Positions 43,358 to 53,350 of a stretch of 64,000 bases of DNA are shown here, piece by piece. How positions within the stretch are numbered: position 1 is the first letter of the stretch; every line of letters starts with the position of its first letter. The stretch is from an uncultured SAR86 cluster bacterium (lineage in GTDB: Bacteria; Pseudomonadota; Gammaproteobacteria; Magnimaribacterales; Magnimaribacteraceae), in assembly GCA_902604855.1 (NCBI GenBank), contig CACLAF010000004.1, forward strand, positions 1 to 64,000. Reading direction: 5' to 3'. The notes below the pieces were generated by a model, which did not search any database, was not told the origin of the DNA, and worked only from the letters and a program-made list of their open reading frames with translations. A program made the position numbers and the translations under genes.

Positions 43358-44233
43358 TTATTTATATATGGAATCTAGCTCTGTTCTCTTAAATTTCTTA
43401 TATTCCCAAGAATACTGTCCAGGTAACTTCATTATACATTTTTCAAACTCGTTATTCATTTTATCTACTCCTTCTTGAATATCAGAAGATAGATCAATTT
43501 TGCTATCGAAATGAATAACAAAACCTTTGCCGTTTTCTTTTCTCTCACAATACATCAAGTGAGCAACGCATCCAGTTCTTTGTTGTAATTTCGGTAAAAG
43601 AGACATGGAATAGATTTCACTATTGAAAAACTTTGAGATTATGCCAGCTCCTTTCTTTGGGACCTGGTCAGATGCTACAGCTACCAACTTTTTATTCTTT
43701 AAAGCGGAAAGCATATCTTTTATTCCGCTTACATTTATATCGACCATTTTTACACCAGATTTATTTCTTGAATTAGTGATAATATTATCCAAGTCTTTAT
43801 TTTTTGGTTGCGTATATGGAATTGTGCAATCTGTATGTTGGCCAAGAAAATTTATGATAATTTCTATATTACCGATGTGGGGAGTAAAAAGTAGAACACC
43901 TTTATCGGATGACAATGAACTTTTAATTTCAGAAAAATTTTCAACATCGATAAACCCCTGTTTTTTTTTATAATCCTTCTTGCCCCAAACAAGTCCTGCT
44001 TCAAGCAAATTCATTATGCTGTGAAACAAGCTATCTCTTAATATGGAATTAATTTGCAAGGAAGTTTTGTGAGGAAAGACTAATTTAAGATTAGCTTCAG
44101 AAACTCTTCTATGCTTATTTGGCAGTGTAAATAGCAGAAGGGCTAAAACTTTCCCTATATAGAATAGCCCTTTATAAGGAATTGCTTCTAAGCTTTTAAT
44201 GATTAATATATATAACACGTCATAACGCAACAT
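43358..44233 (-). CDS. Lipid A biosynthesis acyltransferase (LpxL/HtrB family)
   Basis: A 291-residue inner-membrane acyltransferase with an N-terminal membrane segment and the H-x4-E catalytic motif in FTPHIGNIEII. The family adds secondary acyl chains to lipid A. Which chain (LpxL- or LpxM-like) cannot be told. It lies 7 bases before trkH reads on the same strand, 32 bases before the glycyl-tRNA synthetase gene. Confidence 0.88.
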   Translation of the reverse strand: MLRYDVLYILIIKSLEAIPYKGLFYIGKVLALLLFTLPNKHRRVSEANLKLVFPHKTSLQINSILRDSLFHSIMNLLEAGLVWGKKDYKKKQGFIDVENFSEIKSSLSSDKGVLLFTPHIGNIEIIINFLGQHTDCTIPYTQPKNKDLDNIITNSRNKSGVKMVDINVSGIKDMLSALKNKKLVAVASDQVPKKGAGIISKFFNSEIYSMSLLPKLQQRTGCVAHLMYCERKENGKGFVIHFDSKIDLSSDIQEGVDKMNNEFEKCIMKLPGQYSWEYKKFKRTELDSIYK

Positions 44234-44240
44234 ATGTCAC

Positions 44241-45692
44241 TTAATTTCTCCAAAAGGCTGGAGTAAATATCAAAAGCAGTGTGAATATTTCTAATCTCCC
44301 TAGCAACATTGCCATACAAAGTGCAAGTTTTGAGCCATCGGAAATATCCTTATAATTCTCGGCAACAATTCCTAGTCCAGGACCTAGATTATTCAAAGTA
44401 GCTCCTACTGCCGAGAATGCGCTTAGAAAATCTATGTTTTGAGACAAGAGAAACATTAATATAATTAGAAAAGTGGCCACATAGACTGCAAAGAATCCCC
44501 ACACAGATTCTGAAACTCTTGGATCTAATGATTTTTTACCAAACTTTATTGTCACAACTGCATTAGGATGAATAAGCTTGGTTATTTCGCTGGATCCCTG
44601 TCTTATGAGAATAAGGGCTCTTATGACCTTGATTCCACCACCAGTAGAACCAGCACAAGCTCCTATAAAAGCTGCTATGAGAAGCATAATTGGAACAAAT
44701 AAGGGCCAACTTGAATAGTTTGAAGTTAGAAAACCAGTAGTTGTTCCAATAGAGACTGCTTGAAACACACTGTCTACTATTATTTCATCATATATATTAT
44801 TGCTAAAGTAGAGAGTAAGATAAGTTATGAAAGCTGTGCTTGCTAATAATGACAGGTAAAGCTTTACTTCAGAATCATAAAAATAGTGAAACAACCTTTT
44901 TTTAGTCCAAGCCAAGTAATGGAGTGCAAAATTTACACCTGAAATAACCATAAATACAATTGCAGTCCATCTTAAGCTGCTATTCTCAAAATAAGCAAAG
45001 TTCTCATCATGAGTTGAAAAGCCTCCGATAGATATAGTTGAAAATGCATGACTTATTGCATCAAACCAGCTCATTCCAAAATACTTGTATAAAAATGAAC
45101 AGGATATTGTCATCAATACATAAACAAACCACAAAGCCTTTGCGGTCTGAGTGATTCTGGGTGTTAGCTTGGAGTCTTTAAGAGGTCCAGGAGTTTCTGC
45201 TTTGTATAGCTGCATGCCTCCAACTCCCAATAAAGGAAGAACTGCCACAGCAAGGACAATAATACCCATACCTCCCAGCCACTGCAGTAAATGGCGGTAG
45301 AAAAGCAAGGACCTAGGCATTTCATCTAAACCTACCAAAACTGTTGCGCCCGTAGTCGTTAAACCTGAGATCGACTCAAATAGTGAGTCAATGTAAGAAA
45401 CTCCTTCTAAATCCGCTAAAAAGAATGGAATTGACCCAAAAAATCCAAGAACTGTCCAGAAATAAATAGTTATTATAAAACCATCTTTTGTCCTTAGATC
45501 TCCATCCTTTTCTGAAGATAAAAAATAAAGAAAACACCCTATAATGAAAGTTATAAAGCCAGTTAAACCAAAGTTATAAATAAATCCAGTTTCTTGCATG
45601 AAGTAAGCCAGAAACGCTGGTAAAAAAAGTCCTACTCCACTGAATAACATCAAAAGTGCGCCTAGTATGCTGGTTGTATAGGGAAACTTCAT
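44241..45692 (-). CDS. trkH: Trk potassium uptake membrane subunit TrkH
   Basis: A 483-residue ion-conducting subunit with about ten hydrophobic segments and the four pore loops of the Trk/Ktr family (TTTGATVL, STISIGGFSTHD, VSIGTTTGFLTS, AVGATLNNLGPGLG). It follows trkA by 2 bases, so the channel and its regulator form one unit. Confidence 0.96.
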   Translation of the reverse strand: MKFPYTTSILGALLMLFSGVGLFLPAFLAYFMQETGFIYNFGLTGFITFIIGCFLYFLSSEKDGDLRTKDGFIITIYFWTVLGFFGSIPFFLADLEGVSYIDSLFESISGLTTTGATVLVGLDEMPRSLLFYRHLLQWLGGMGIIVLAVAVLPLLGVGGMQLYKAETPGPLKDSKLTPRITQTAKALWFVYVLMTISCSFLYKYFGMSWFDAISHAFSTISIGGFSTHDENFAYFENSSLRWTAIVFMVISGVNFALHYLAWTKKRLFHYFYDSEVKLYLSLLASTAFITYLTLYFSNNIYDEIIVDSVFQAVSIGTTTGFLTSNYSSWPLFVPIMLLIAAFIGACAGSTGGGIKVIRALILIRQGSSEITKLIHPNAVVTIKFGKKSLDPRVSESVWGFFAVYVATFLIILMFLLSQNIDFLSAFSAVGATLNNLGPGLGIVAENYKDISDGSKLALCMAMLLGRLEIFTLLLIFTPAFWRN

Positions 45693-45694
45693 TT

Positions 45695-47062
45695 CTATTC
45701 GGGAGAGAAGGTTTCTTTGACTTGCTTTATAACACCTTTGTCTGTTAAAAATACTATAACATGGTCGTTCTCCCTTAAATGAACGTGATCATGCGCTATC
45801 TTCCCTTTATTGTCTCTTATTAGAGCACCAATGGTAGCTCCATCTGGCAAAGATATCTCACCTAACTCTTTACCAATACTACTTTTCTTTCCAGAGGGTG
45901 ATTCTTTTGCAATAGCTTCGATTGCCTCTGCCGCACCTCTTCTTAATGAATGCACTTTTACTACATCCTTTCCCTCTATTTCTGCTATAAAAGTTCCAAT
46001 CGTTATTTGGGAGGGCGCAATAGCTATATCTATACCTTTATCTTGAACAAGATCTACATAAGCTGGATTATTAATTAGTGCCACTACTTTATGAGCTCCC
46101 ATGTCTTTTGCTAGCAGACATGACATTACATTTGCCTCATCATCATTTGTTACGGCAGCAAATACGTCAGTCCCTTCAATATTTTCTTCATGAAGCAAAT
46201 GCTTATCGCAAACATTGCCTTCCAGTACTATGGATTGTTCCAACTTTTCCGATAATCTTTTCGCCCTGTTGTGATCAGAGTCTATGATTTTTACTCTGTG
46301 ATTTTTTTCAATTCTTTTCGCCAATCTACTTCCTATCTTGCCTCCGCCAGCTATTATTACGTTTTTATAGGGTTCCTCTTTTTTACGCATTTCATTTACA
46401 ACTTTAGAAGCTTCCCCTTTTTTTGATATGAAAAATACTTCATCGCCAGCACTTATAGTTGTTTGGCCTGTTGGCACAATTGATTGACCGTCTCTAAAAA
46501 TAGCCGCTACGCGAGAATCAACTTTGGGCATATGTTTTTTTAGATCTCCTATTTCGTGTCCTATCATAGGACCTCCATCTACAGCCTTTACGGCTACTAG
46601 ATTGAGCTGACCTTGACCAAATTCCATAACCTGTAAGGATCCAGGAACTTCAATCAGTCCCTCAATATGATCTGTGATAAGTTGCTCTGGGCTTATGTGA
46701 ATATCCACTGGAATTTGTCCTGATTCCATTGCTTCTTTTGTTTTACCTTTTAGATAAGAAATTTCCCTGACCCTGGCAATGGTTTTCACAGAATCATTTA
46801 ATACTTTAGATATCATGCAAGACACTATGTTAATCTCATCACTTCCTGTTACAGCTACAACCATGTCTGCCTCTTTGATGCCAGCTGTAACCTGAATATT
46901 TGGATAAGATGCGCTGCCAAGTACCGTTCTTATGTCAGCTTCTTCTTCTAATTTATGCAGTTTGACAGGATCATTGTCTACAATGGTTAAATCATTTTCC
47001 TCAGACAATAGGTTCGCTAGCGTGCTTCCTACAGCTCCGGCCCCCAAAATGACTATTTTCAC
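45695..47062 (-). CDS. trkA: Trk potassium uptake regulatory subunit TrkA
   Basis: A 455-residue cytosolic gating protein with two RCK_N NAD(H)/nucleotide-binding Rossmann domains (GAGAVGSTLANLL at the start and GGGKIGSRLAKRI near residue 240), each followed by an RCK_C domain. It binds TrkH and gates K+ uptake. Confidence 0.97.
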   Translation of the reverse strand: MKIVILGAGAVGSTLANLLSEENDLTIVDNDPVKLHKLEEEADIRTVLGSASYPNIQVTAGIKEADMVVAVTGSDEINIVSCMISKVLNDSVKTIARVREISYLKGKTKEAMESGQIPVDIHISPEQLITDHIEGLIEVPGSLQVMEFGQGQLNLVAVKAVDGGPMIGHEIGDLKKHMPKVDSRVAAIFRDGQSIVPTGQTTISAGDEVFFISKKGEASKVVNEMRKKEEPYKNVIIAGGGKIGSRLAKRIEKNHRVKIIDSDHNRAKRLSEKLEQSIVLEGNVCDKHLLHEENIEGTDVFAAVTNDDEANVMSCLLAKDMGAHKVVALINNPAYVDLVQDKGIDIAIAPSQITIGTFIAEIEGKDVVKVHSLRRGAAEAIEAIAKESPSGKKSSIGKELGEISLPDGATIGALIRDNKGKIAHDHVHLRENDHVIVFLTDKGVIKQVKETFSPE

Positions 47063-47120
47063 AAGTTTATTTAAGACAACTTTTAATTGATTATAATCCT
47101 ATTTTTTCAATAGAGAATAA

Positions 47121-48071
47121 TTATTGGATAGTAAGATCGAAATTTTCATTTTCTCTTATGAGGTCAATATAGCCAGCAATAAAATCTTTACCGGAGACTT
47201 TATTTTTTCCTTCCATTTGTACTTGCTCTATCAATATCGCTGAAGCATCCTTACAAAAAACAACCAACTGATCGTCTTTAATGCTGATGTAACCTGGATC
47301 AAGATTGACATCTGATTCAAAGTTTTGGGCTCTATGTATCTTAATCCTTTTCCCTCCTAAAAAAGTATGCGTACCATATTTTGAGCTTAAAGCATTTATT
47401 TTTCTAATTATTTCTGTGGAAGAATTACCTTGCCAATCGATCTGTAATAATTTTTTATCAATTTTCGGCGAAAATGTTGCTTTAGTTTCGTCCTGAGCTT
47501 GATGATTGATAGTCCCAGATTCGAGGTTATCCAAAAAGGAAACTAATTTTTTTTCACTGAGCTGAATAAACTTCTCTTCAACTCTAGATAGAGTATCATT
47601 TTGTTCAAGTGGACATTCATGCATTTCATAAACCGGACCTTCATCTAAACCTTGTGACATTTCCATATAACTTATCCCAATGTTTTTGTCTCCTGACATG
47701 ATTGCATGCTCCATTGGTGATGCGCCTCTCCATCTAGGCAGTAGGGAAGCATGAATATTGACACACCCAAATTTGGGCAGCTCTAGTATATCCTTTGGAA
47801 GGAGAAGTCCATATGCAACTACTAGTATCAGATCCGGATCTGTATTTTTTAATTTATCAAATACCTCTTTTGTTTTAAGAGATTCTGGTTGGTACACATC
47901 TATGTCATTGTCTAATGCAGTTTGCTTTACTGGACTCAGATTGATCTTTTTCCCTCGACCAGATTCTCTATCTGGTTGTGTTAGTACGCTCAAGACCTCA
48001 TGCTTAGAGTGCAAGACAATCTCTAAATGTTTGGCAGCAAAGTCAGGAGTTCCTGCAAAAATAATTTTCAT
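47121..48071 (-). CDS. fmt: Methionyl-tRNA formyltransferase
   Basis: A 316-residue enzyme that formylates initiator Met-tRNA. The catalytic N-H-D set is in NIHASLLPRWRGASPMEHAIMSGD, with a C-terminal OB-fold domain. It is 3 bases after def. In many relatives rsmB follows fmt before trkA; here it is absent. Confidence 0.97.
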   Translation of the reverse strand: MKIIFAGTPDFAAKHLEIVLHSKHEVLSVLTQPDRESGRGKKINLSPVKQTALDNDIDVYQPESLKTKEVFDKLKNTDPDLILVVAYGLLLPKDILELPKFGCVNIHASLLPRWRGASPMEHAIMSGDKNIGISYMEMSQGLDEGPVYEMHECPLEQNDTLSRVEEKFIQLSEKKLVSFLDNLESGTINHQAQDETKATFSPKIDKKLLQIDWQGNSSTEIIRKINALSSKYGTHTFLGGKRIKIHRAQNFESDVNLDPGYISIKDDQLVVFCKDASAILIEQVQMEGKNKVSGKDFIAGYIDLIRENENFDLTIQ

Positions 48072-48074
48072 GAG

Positions 48075-48578
48075 CTACCCTCCTTTTGCTTTTAAGAGTT
48101 TTTTTCTAATCATTTCTCTTTTGATATTAGAGATAAAATCAACCATCATCTTTCCATCAAGGTGATCCATTTCATGTTGAATTACTACTGCCAAAAGGTC
48201 ATTTGCCGAAAGTAATTTTCTCTCTCCGTCAATGTCGAGATATGAAATTTCAACTGAACCAGGCCTTTTAAGTTCTTCATAAAATCCAGGAACGGAGAGG
48301 CACCCTTCAGAAAATATTTTTTTATTTGGATCAATAATTTTTTTTATTTCGGGATTTATTAATATCAAGGGCTCATCTTTAGACTCACTTATATCCAAGA
48401 CAATAACTCTTTTGTGAACATTTACTTGAGTAGCTGCTAAACCTATACCCGATCCTTGATACATAGTCTCTAACATATCTTGGGCCAGTTTCTTAATGGA
48501 ATCGTCAACTAACTCTACAGTTTTTGCAACTGTGCGTAGACGCGGGTCAGGGAATATAAGTATTTTTAATAATGCCAT
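48075..48578 (-). CDS. def: Peptide deformylase
   Basis: A 167-residue metalloprotease that removes N-formyl groups from new proteins. All three motifs are present: [17 protein letters not shown] and QHEMDHLDG, giving the Cys and two His metal ligands and the catalytic Glu. It is divergent from purE. Confidence 0.98.
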   Translation of the reverse strand: MALLKILIFPDPRLRTVAKTVELVDDSIKKLAQDMLETMYQGSGIGLAATQVNVHKRVIVLDISESKDEPLILINPEIKKIIDPNKKIFSEGCLSVPGFYEELKRPGSVEISYLDIDGERKLLSANDLLAVVIQHEMDHLDGKMMVDFISNIKREMIRKKLLKAKGG

Positions 48579-48626
48579 TATTTAATTTCGATATATTAGT
48601 ATACAATTTTTGTTTTGGAGAAAATT

Positions 48627-49121
48627 GTGACTGTAACCGTATCAATACTAATAGGGTCTGAATCAGATTTGGACTTAGCAAATAAGTGTTCTGAAACTCT
48701 GGATTCACTTTCAATTTCAAATTCAATTCAAGTTCTTTCGGCTCATAGAACCCCAACCCTTCTTGAAAGTCATATAAGAGAATGTGAAGCAGGCGGTACT
48801 AAAGTTTTTATTGCGATGGCTGGATTGGCGGCGCACTTAGCAGGTGCTGTAGCCTCTAAAACAGTTCTTCCTGTTATAGGAGTTCCCGGCGACGGGGGTC
48901 CTTTAAGCGGCATGGATGCTCTTTTGTCTACCGTACAAATGCCAAAAGGTATTCCGGTGGCAACGGTTGCAATAGGTTCTGCCGGAGCAATTAACTCCGC
49001 ATACTTGGCAGCACAAATGTTGGGTATAGAGTCTTCTGAAATACAAGCAGCATTGTTAAAAGTAAGACAAGACGGAATTGAAGCAATAAAAGAATCAAAT
49101 AAGAAGCTAGAAAATTCTTAG
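48627..49121 (+). CDS. purE: N5-carboxyaminoimidazole ribonucleotide mutase (PurE, class I)
   Basis: About 164 residues. Class I PurE converts N5-CAIR to CAIR in purine synthesis, with GSESDLD, SAHRTP and the AMAGLAAHLAGAVA block. I chose the GTG at 48627, which is 6 bases after GGAG; the frame opens at a TTG at 48615 that overlaps this GGAG. PurK, the usual partner gene, is not adjacent. It is the first gene of a purE-tsaC-aroE run. Confidence 0.95.
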   Translation: MTVTVSILIGSESDLDLANKCSETLDSLSISNSIQVLSAHRTPTLLESHIRECEAGGTKVFIAMAGLAAHLAGAVASKTVLPVIGVPGDGGPLSGMDALLSTVQMPKGIPVATVAIGSAGAINSAYLAAQMLGIESSEIQAALLKVRQDGIEAIKESNKKLENS

Positions 49122-49125
49122 AAAG

Positions 49126-49659
49126 ATGAGCTCTCTTGGCTCTGTTCTTCAACACTTAAAGTCCGGAAAACCTATAGCTTATCCGACCGAAGGAGTTTGG
49201 GGCTTAGGATGCGACCCTGAAAACCAGGATGCAATTGAAAACCTATTAAGACTCAAGGCACGTTCTCATGAAAAGGGATTAATTTTGATTGGTTCAAAAT
49301 TTGAGCATTTCCTCAACTTTTCTTATGTAGAAGATTACAAGGATAAACTATTATCTAAATGGCCAGGACCCCATACCTGGTTAGTGCCCTCAAAATCAAA
49401 CTTGTGCCCCCTTATTAGGGGAAATAACGATAAGGTTGCTTTAAGACTAAGCAATCATCAGATCGTATGTAATTTATGCGATGCTTTTGGTGGCCCAGTT
49501 GTTTCGACTTCGGCCAATAAAGAAGGGCAACCTACTTTAAGTGGACCAGATGAGATTTTAGAATATTTTCCTGAAGTTAAGGTGTTAAATGGCAGACTAG
49601 GCGGCCTTGAAAAACCTTCTACCATTCAAGATGTAGTCACGGATATAATTCTGAGGTAG
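49126..49659 (+). CDS. tsaC: Threonylcarbamoyl-AMP synthase (TsaC/RimN)
   Basis: A 177-residue YrdC-fold enzyme that makes threonylcarbamoyl-AMP for the t6A37 tRNA modification. Visible blocks are AYPTEGVWGLGCDP, the KARSHEKGLILIGS substrate region and VVSTSANKEGQPTL. It is the short TsaC form, without the Sua5 C-terminal domain. It is 4 bases after purE. Confidence 0.95.
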   Translation: MSSLGSVLQHLKSGKPIAYPTEGVWGLGCDPENQDAIENLLRLKARSHEKGLILIGSKFEHFLNFSYVEDYKDKLLSKWPGPHTWLVPSKSNLCPLIRGNNDKVALRLSNHQIVCNLCDAFGGPVVSTSANKEGQPTLSGPDEILEYFPEVKVLNGRLGGLEKPSTIQDVVTDIILR

Positions 49660-49661
49660 TT

Positions 49662-50477
49662 ATGACAGAATTAAAAAAGTTTGCAGTAATAGGCAGTCCG
49701 ATCGATCATTCCCTTTCTCCCAAGATACATTTAATTTTTGCAAAAGAATTAGGTATAGAAATTACTTACGAAGCAATCAATGTTGAACCGCAGCATTTCG
49801 ATTCTTCTGTTACTAGACTTTTTGAAAAGGGGTACGCAGGACTGAATGTTACTTTACCCTTAAAAGAATTGGCTTTTAAACTTGCCGATGAATTAAGTGA
49901 TGACTCTAATTTGTCTGGATCGGTCAATACCCTTTGGAAAGAAGAGGGCATTATTTACGGTGATAGTACAGACGGAAAAGGCCTGATCAGAGACCTTCAA
50001 GAAAAGAAAATAAATCTAAAAAATAAGGAGATAGTCATTTTGGGAGCTGGTGGATCCGCAAAAGCGATTATTCCAAGCTTGCTTAAAGAAGATCCACAAA
50101 GAATAAGTATTGGTAACAGAACGATTTCAAAAGCTGAGGAGCTCTTAGAGAGCTTTTCCTCGTTCAGAGATAAAATGAATCTTTTTCAAATGACCGATAA
50201 TTTAAATTTTAAGCCTGAAATTCTCATTAACAGTACTTCTGCGGGCATAAAGAATCAAAGTCTTGAATTACCTGAGGATATACTGACAAAAGACATGTGT
50301 ATTTATGACCTTTCTTACTCTTTTGAAGATACTCCTTTTCTAAAGTTAGCGAAGTCTAAGGGCATAGAAAATTATCATGATGGAATAGGGATGTTAATTC
50401 ATCAAGCGGCCCTGAGTTTCAAAATCTGGACCGGACAAGTACCTAATTCTAGTATAAGTAAAGACGAGCTTTTGTAG
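49662..50477 (+). CDS. aroE: Shikimate dehydrogenase
   Basis: A 271-residue NADP-dependent enzyme of the shikimate pathway. The N-terminal substrate domain has GSPIDHSLSPKIH and NVTLPLKELAF with its catalytic Lys, and the Rossmann domain has LGAGGSAKAI and NRTISKAEEL, where the Arg favours NADPH. It is 2 bases after tsaC. Confidence 0.96.
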   Translation: MTELKKFAVIGSPIDHSLSPKIHLIFAKELGIEITYEAINVEPQHFDSSVTRLFEKGYAGLNVTLPLKELAFKLADELSDDSNLSGSVNTLWKEEGIIYGDSTDGKGLIRDLQEKKINLKNKEIVILGAGGSAKAIIPSLLKEDPQRISIGNRTISKAEELLESFSSFRDKMNLFQMTDNLNFKPEILINSTSAGIKNQSLELPEDILTKDMCIYDLSYSFEDTPFLKLAKSKGIENYHDGIGMLIHQAALSFKIWTGQVPNSSISKDELL

Positions 50478-50522
50478 CATTTTTGTTGTTTATAAACTTT
50501 AAATAAGTTTAGCTTTTAACTA

Positions 50523-50551
50523 TTGTTTGAGGTATCTGATTGGTTTAGAAT
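50523..50551 (+). promoter_or_regulatory. Probable sigma-70 promoter of the cytochrome oxidase operon
   Basis: TTGTTT (50523-50528) and TAGAAT (50546-50551) with a 17-base spacer, in the 124-base gap between aroE and coxB. Both hexamers are near consensus and the operon has no other obvious start. A TSS near 50558 would leave a leader of about 44 bases without a clear Shine-Dalgarno sequence. Confidence 0.5.
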
Positions 50552-50601
50552 ACGCTCGCTGTTCGGTACGCCCACCTACAAAAATAAATATATAAAATTT
50601 A

Positions 50602-51750
50602 ATGGCTTATATTAGAAAAGTTTTCACAGGGTTTATCCTTGTATTGCCTCTCATATTTTCATCGCTTATTTCTTCCGAAAGTTCAGATTACAACATGCCG
50701 ATTGGTGTGACTGAAGTTAGTGAGAGTATCTTTGGTCTCCACATGCTCATATTTTGGATATGCGTTGTTATTGGAGTAATAGTTTTCTCGATAATGTTCT
50801 GGTCCTTATGGAAGTATAGAAAATCTAAAGGAGCAGTTGCTGCAGATTTTGACGATAATTTTTGGTTGGAGATAGGTTGGACTGTAGCTGCAACCTTAGT
50901 TCTTGTCTGGATGGCTGTTCCATCTACTCAGGTAATGGTTGAAGCGTATGATGATGCTGAAGGTGAAATAAACATACTTATTACGGGTCATCAGTGGAAA
51001 TGGCATTATGAATACCTAGAAGACGAGGTTGGTTTTTTCAGTAACTTATCTACTAGCCAAGAGCAAATAGATGGTGAAGTGCCAAAGGGAGAGTTTTACT
51101 TAAGAGAGGTTGATGAACCTTTAGTCATTCCAACAAATACGAGAGTTAGATTTTTAATTACCGGAAATGATGTTATCCATTCATGGTGGGTACCTGACTT
51201 TGCAGTAAAACAAGACGCAATACCTGGTTTTATAAATACAGCTTGGACAAATGTGCCTGAACCAGGAATTTTTAGAGGGGCTTGCACAGAACTCTGTGGT
51301 ATTAAACATGCTTTCATGCCTGTAGTAGTAAGGGCTGTAGAAAGAGAAGAATTCGATGCATTTATAGCTGAGAAAGTGGCCTTAGCTGAAGAAGAGAGGA
51401 TGCTTACCTCAAAGGTTTGGACTAAGGACGAGCTAATGGCAAGAGGTGAAAGTTTTTATGCCACGAACTGCGCAGCCTGCCATCAAGCCAACGGACAAGG
51501 GATACCGCCAGTATTCCCTTCTTTGGTAGGAAGCCAAATTACCATGTTTGACAGCAACAAACATATAGAAATATTAATGGAAGGAGTACAAGGGTCAGCA
51601 ATGGCAGCCTTTGGCGAATCCTATAGTGAAGTAGATATAGCCTCTGTAATAACTTATACAAGACAAGCTTGGTCTAATGGTGAAAAAGGAGATGGTGTCA
51701 TTGTTACTCCACAAGATATCGTCGCATATAAAAATAGAATTGATTTATAA
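50602..51750 (+). CDS. coxB: Cytochrome c oxidase subunit II with fused cytochrome c domain
   Basis: A 382-residue subunit: signal peptide, two membrane helices, then a cupredoxin domain with the CuA ligands His193 and CTELCGIKHAFM (Cys228, Cys232, His236, Met239). A C-terminal cytochrome c domain (about 280-360) carries CAACH at 290-294 and the candidate axial Met334. This is the caa3-type arrangement. First gene of the oxidase operon. Confidence 0.97.
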   Translation: MAYIRKVFTGFILVLPLIFSSLISSESSDYNMPIGVTEVSESIFGLHMLIFWICVVIGVIVFSIMFWSLWKYRKSKGAVAADFDDNFWLEIGWTVAATLVLVWMAVPSTQVMVEAYDDAEGEINILITGHQWKWHYEYLEDEVGFFSNLSTSQEQIDGEVPKGEFYLREVDEPLVIPTNTRVRFLITGNDVIHSWWVPDFAVKQDAIPGFINTAWTNVPEPGIFRGACTELCGIKHAFMPVVVRAVEREEFDAFIAEKVALAEEERMLTSKVWTKDELMARGESFYATNCAACHQANGQGIPPVFPSLVGSQITMFDSNKHIEILMEGVQGSAMAAFGESYSEVDIASVITYTRQAWSNGEKGDGVIVTPQDIVAYKNRIDL

Positions 51751-51762
51751 AGGAAATAAATT

Positions 51763-53349
51763 ATGAGTACAGTAGTAGAATCACACGACCACGGACATCA
51801 CGGTCCGGCAAAAGGCCTTTCTAGATGGCTTTTTACAACAAATCATAAAGATATAGGTACTTTGTATTTATGGTTTAGCTTTATCATGCTTTTTATCGGC
51901 GGAGCCATGGCAATGGTAATAAGAGCTGAGCTTTTTCAACCAGGACTTCAGATAGTTCAACCTGAATTCTTTAATCAGATGACCACTAACCATGGTTTGA
52001 TAATGGTTTTTGGAGTAATCATGCCAGCTTTTGTAGGTCTTGCTAACTGGATGTTGCCTATGCAGATAGGAGCACCTGATATGGCTTTACCAAGATTAAA
52101 CAACTTGAGTTTTTGGTTGCTACCCATGGCTTTTGGTATATTAATTTCAACCTTGTTTATGCCTGAAGGTGGACCAAACTTTGGATGGACCTTCTATGCA
52201 CCCCTGTCAACAACCTATGCTCCCTCTACTGTTAATTTTTTCATTTTTTCAGTTCACATAATGGGTGTGTCATCGATATTGGGTTCGATAAACATCATTA
52301 CTACTATCTTTAATATGAGAGCGCCTGGAATGACTTTAATGAAAATGCCTCTTTTTGTTTGGAGTTGGTTAATAACAGCTTATTTGCTTATTGCGGTTAT
52401 GCCTGTTTTAGCAGGTGTTGTAACCATGATGTTGATGGACATAAATTTTGGTACAAGTTTCTTCAATGCTGCCGGTGGTGGAGATCCAGTTTTGTTTCAA
52501 CATGTCTTTTGGTTCTTCGGTCATCCTGAAGTCTATATCATGATCTTACCAGCTTTCGGTATTGTTTCTCATATCATTGAGACATTCTCCAGAAAGCCAA
52601 TTTTTGGATATTCTTCTATGGTTTACGCTATGGCTTCAATAGCAATTTTATCTTTCGTTGTCTGGGCTCACCATATGTTTACAGTCGGTATGCCTTTAGC
52701 AGGAGAGTTATTCTTCATGTACTCAACAATGCTTATTGCTATTCCTACCGGAGTGAAGGTTTTCAATTGGGTTGCAACAATGTTTAGAGGTTCAATTACG
52801 TTCGAAACTCCAATGTTATTTTCCATTGCTTTTGTGGCGTTATTTACAATTGGTGGATTTTCAGGATTAATGCTTGCAATAGTACCTGCAGACTTCCAGT
52901 ATCATGATACTTACTTTGTAGTTGCACATTTTCACTATGTTCTAGTGCCGGGCGCACTATTTGGAATAATAGCTGCTGCATACTATTGGCTACCAAAGTG
53001 GACAGGAAATATGTACGACGAGACACTTGGAAAATTACATTTCTGGCTAACATTTATATCTGTAAACGTTACTTTCTTCCCAATGCATTTTGTCGGATTA
53101 GCTGGAATGCCTAGACGATATCCTGATTATGCACTTCAGTTTGCCGACTTCAACGCTCTAATAAGCGTTGGTGCCTTTATGTTTGGTTTAACTCAGCTTT
53201 TATTCTTATTTATTGTTATTAAAACAATAAGATCAGGTAAACAAGCTAAGCCGGAGGTTTGGGAAGGTGCAGGAGATCTAGGTTTGGAATGGACGTTAAC
53301 TTCACCTCCTCCTTATCACTCATTTACAGTTCAACCGCAAGTAAAATAG
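51763..53349 (+). CDS. coxA: Cytochrome c oxidase subunit I
   Basis: A 528-residue twelve-helix haem-copper oxidase core. The haem a ligand region (NHGLIMVFGVIMPAF), the CuB region with the His-Tyr crosslink (WFFGHPEVYIMILPAFG) and VAHFHYVLVPG are intact. The K-channel Tyr marks it as an A-type oxidase. An AGGAAA Shine-Dalgarno sequence precedes the ATG. Confidence 0.99.
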   Translation: MSTVVESHDHGHHGPAKGLSRWLFTTNHKDIGTLYLWFSFIMLFIGGAMAMVIRAELFQPGLQIVQPEFFNQMTTNHGLIMVFGVIMPAFVGLANWMLPMQIGAPDMALPRLNNLSFWLLPMAFGILISTLFMPEGGPNFGWTFYAPLSTTYAPSTVNFFIFSVHIMGVSSILGSINIITTIFNMRAPGMTLMKMPLFVWSWLITAYLLIAVMPVLAGVVTMMLMDINFGTSFFNAAGGGDPVLFQHVFWFFGHPEVYIMILPAFGIVSHIIETFSRKPIFGYSSMVYAMASIAILSFVVWAHHMFTVGMPLAGELFFMYSTMLIAIPTGVKVFNWVATMFRGSITFETPMLFSIAFVALFTIGGFSGLMLAIVPADFQYHDTYFVVAHFHYVLVPGALFGIIAAAYYWLPKWTGNMYDETLGKLHFWLTFISVNVTFFPMHFVGLAGMPRRYPDYALQFADFNALISVGAFMFGLTQLLFLFIVIKTIRSGKQAKPEVWEGAGDLGLEWTLTSPPPYHSFTVQPQVK

Positions 53350-53350
53350 T

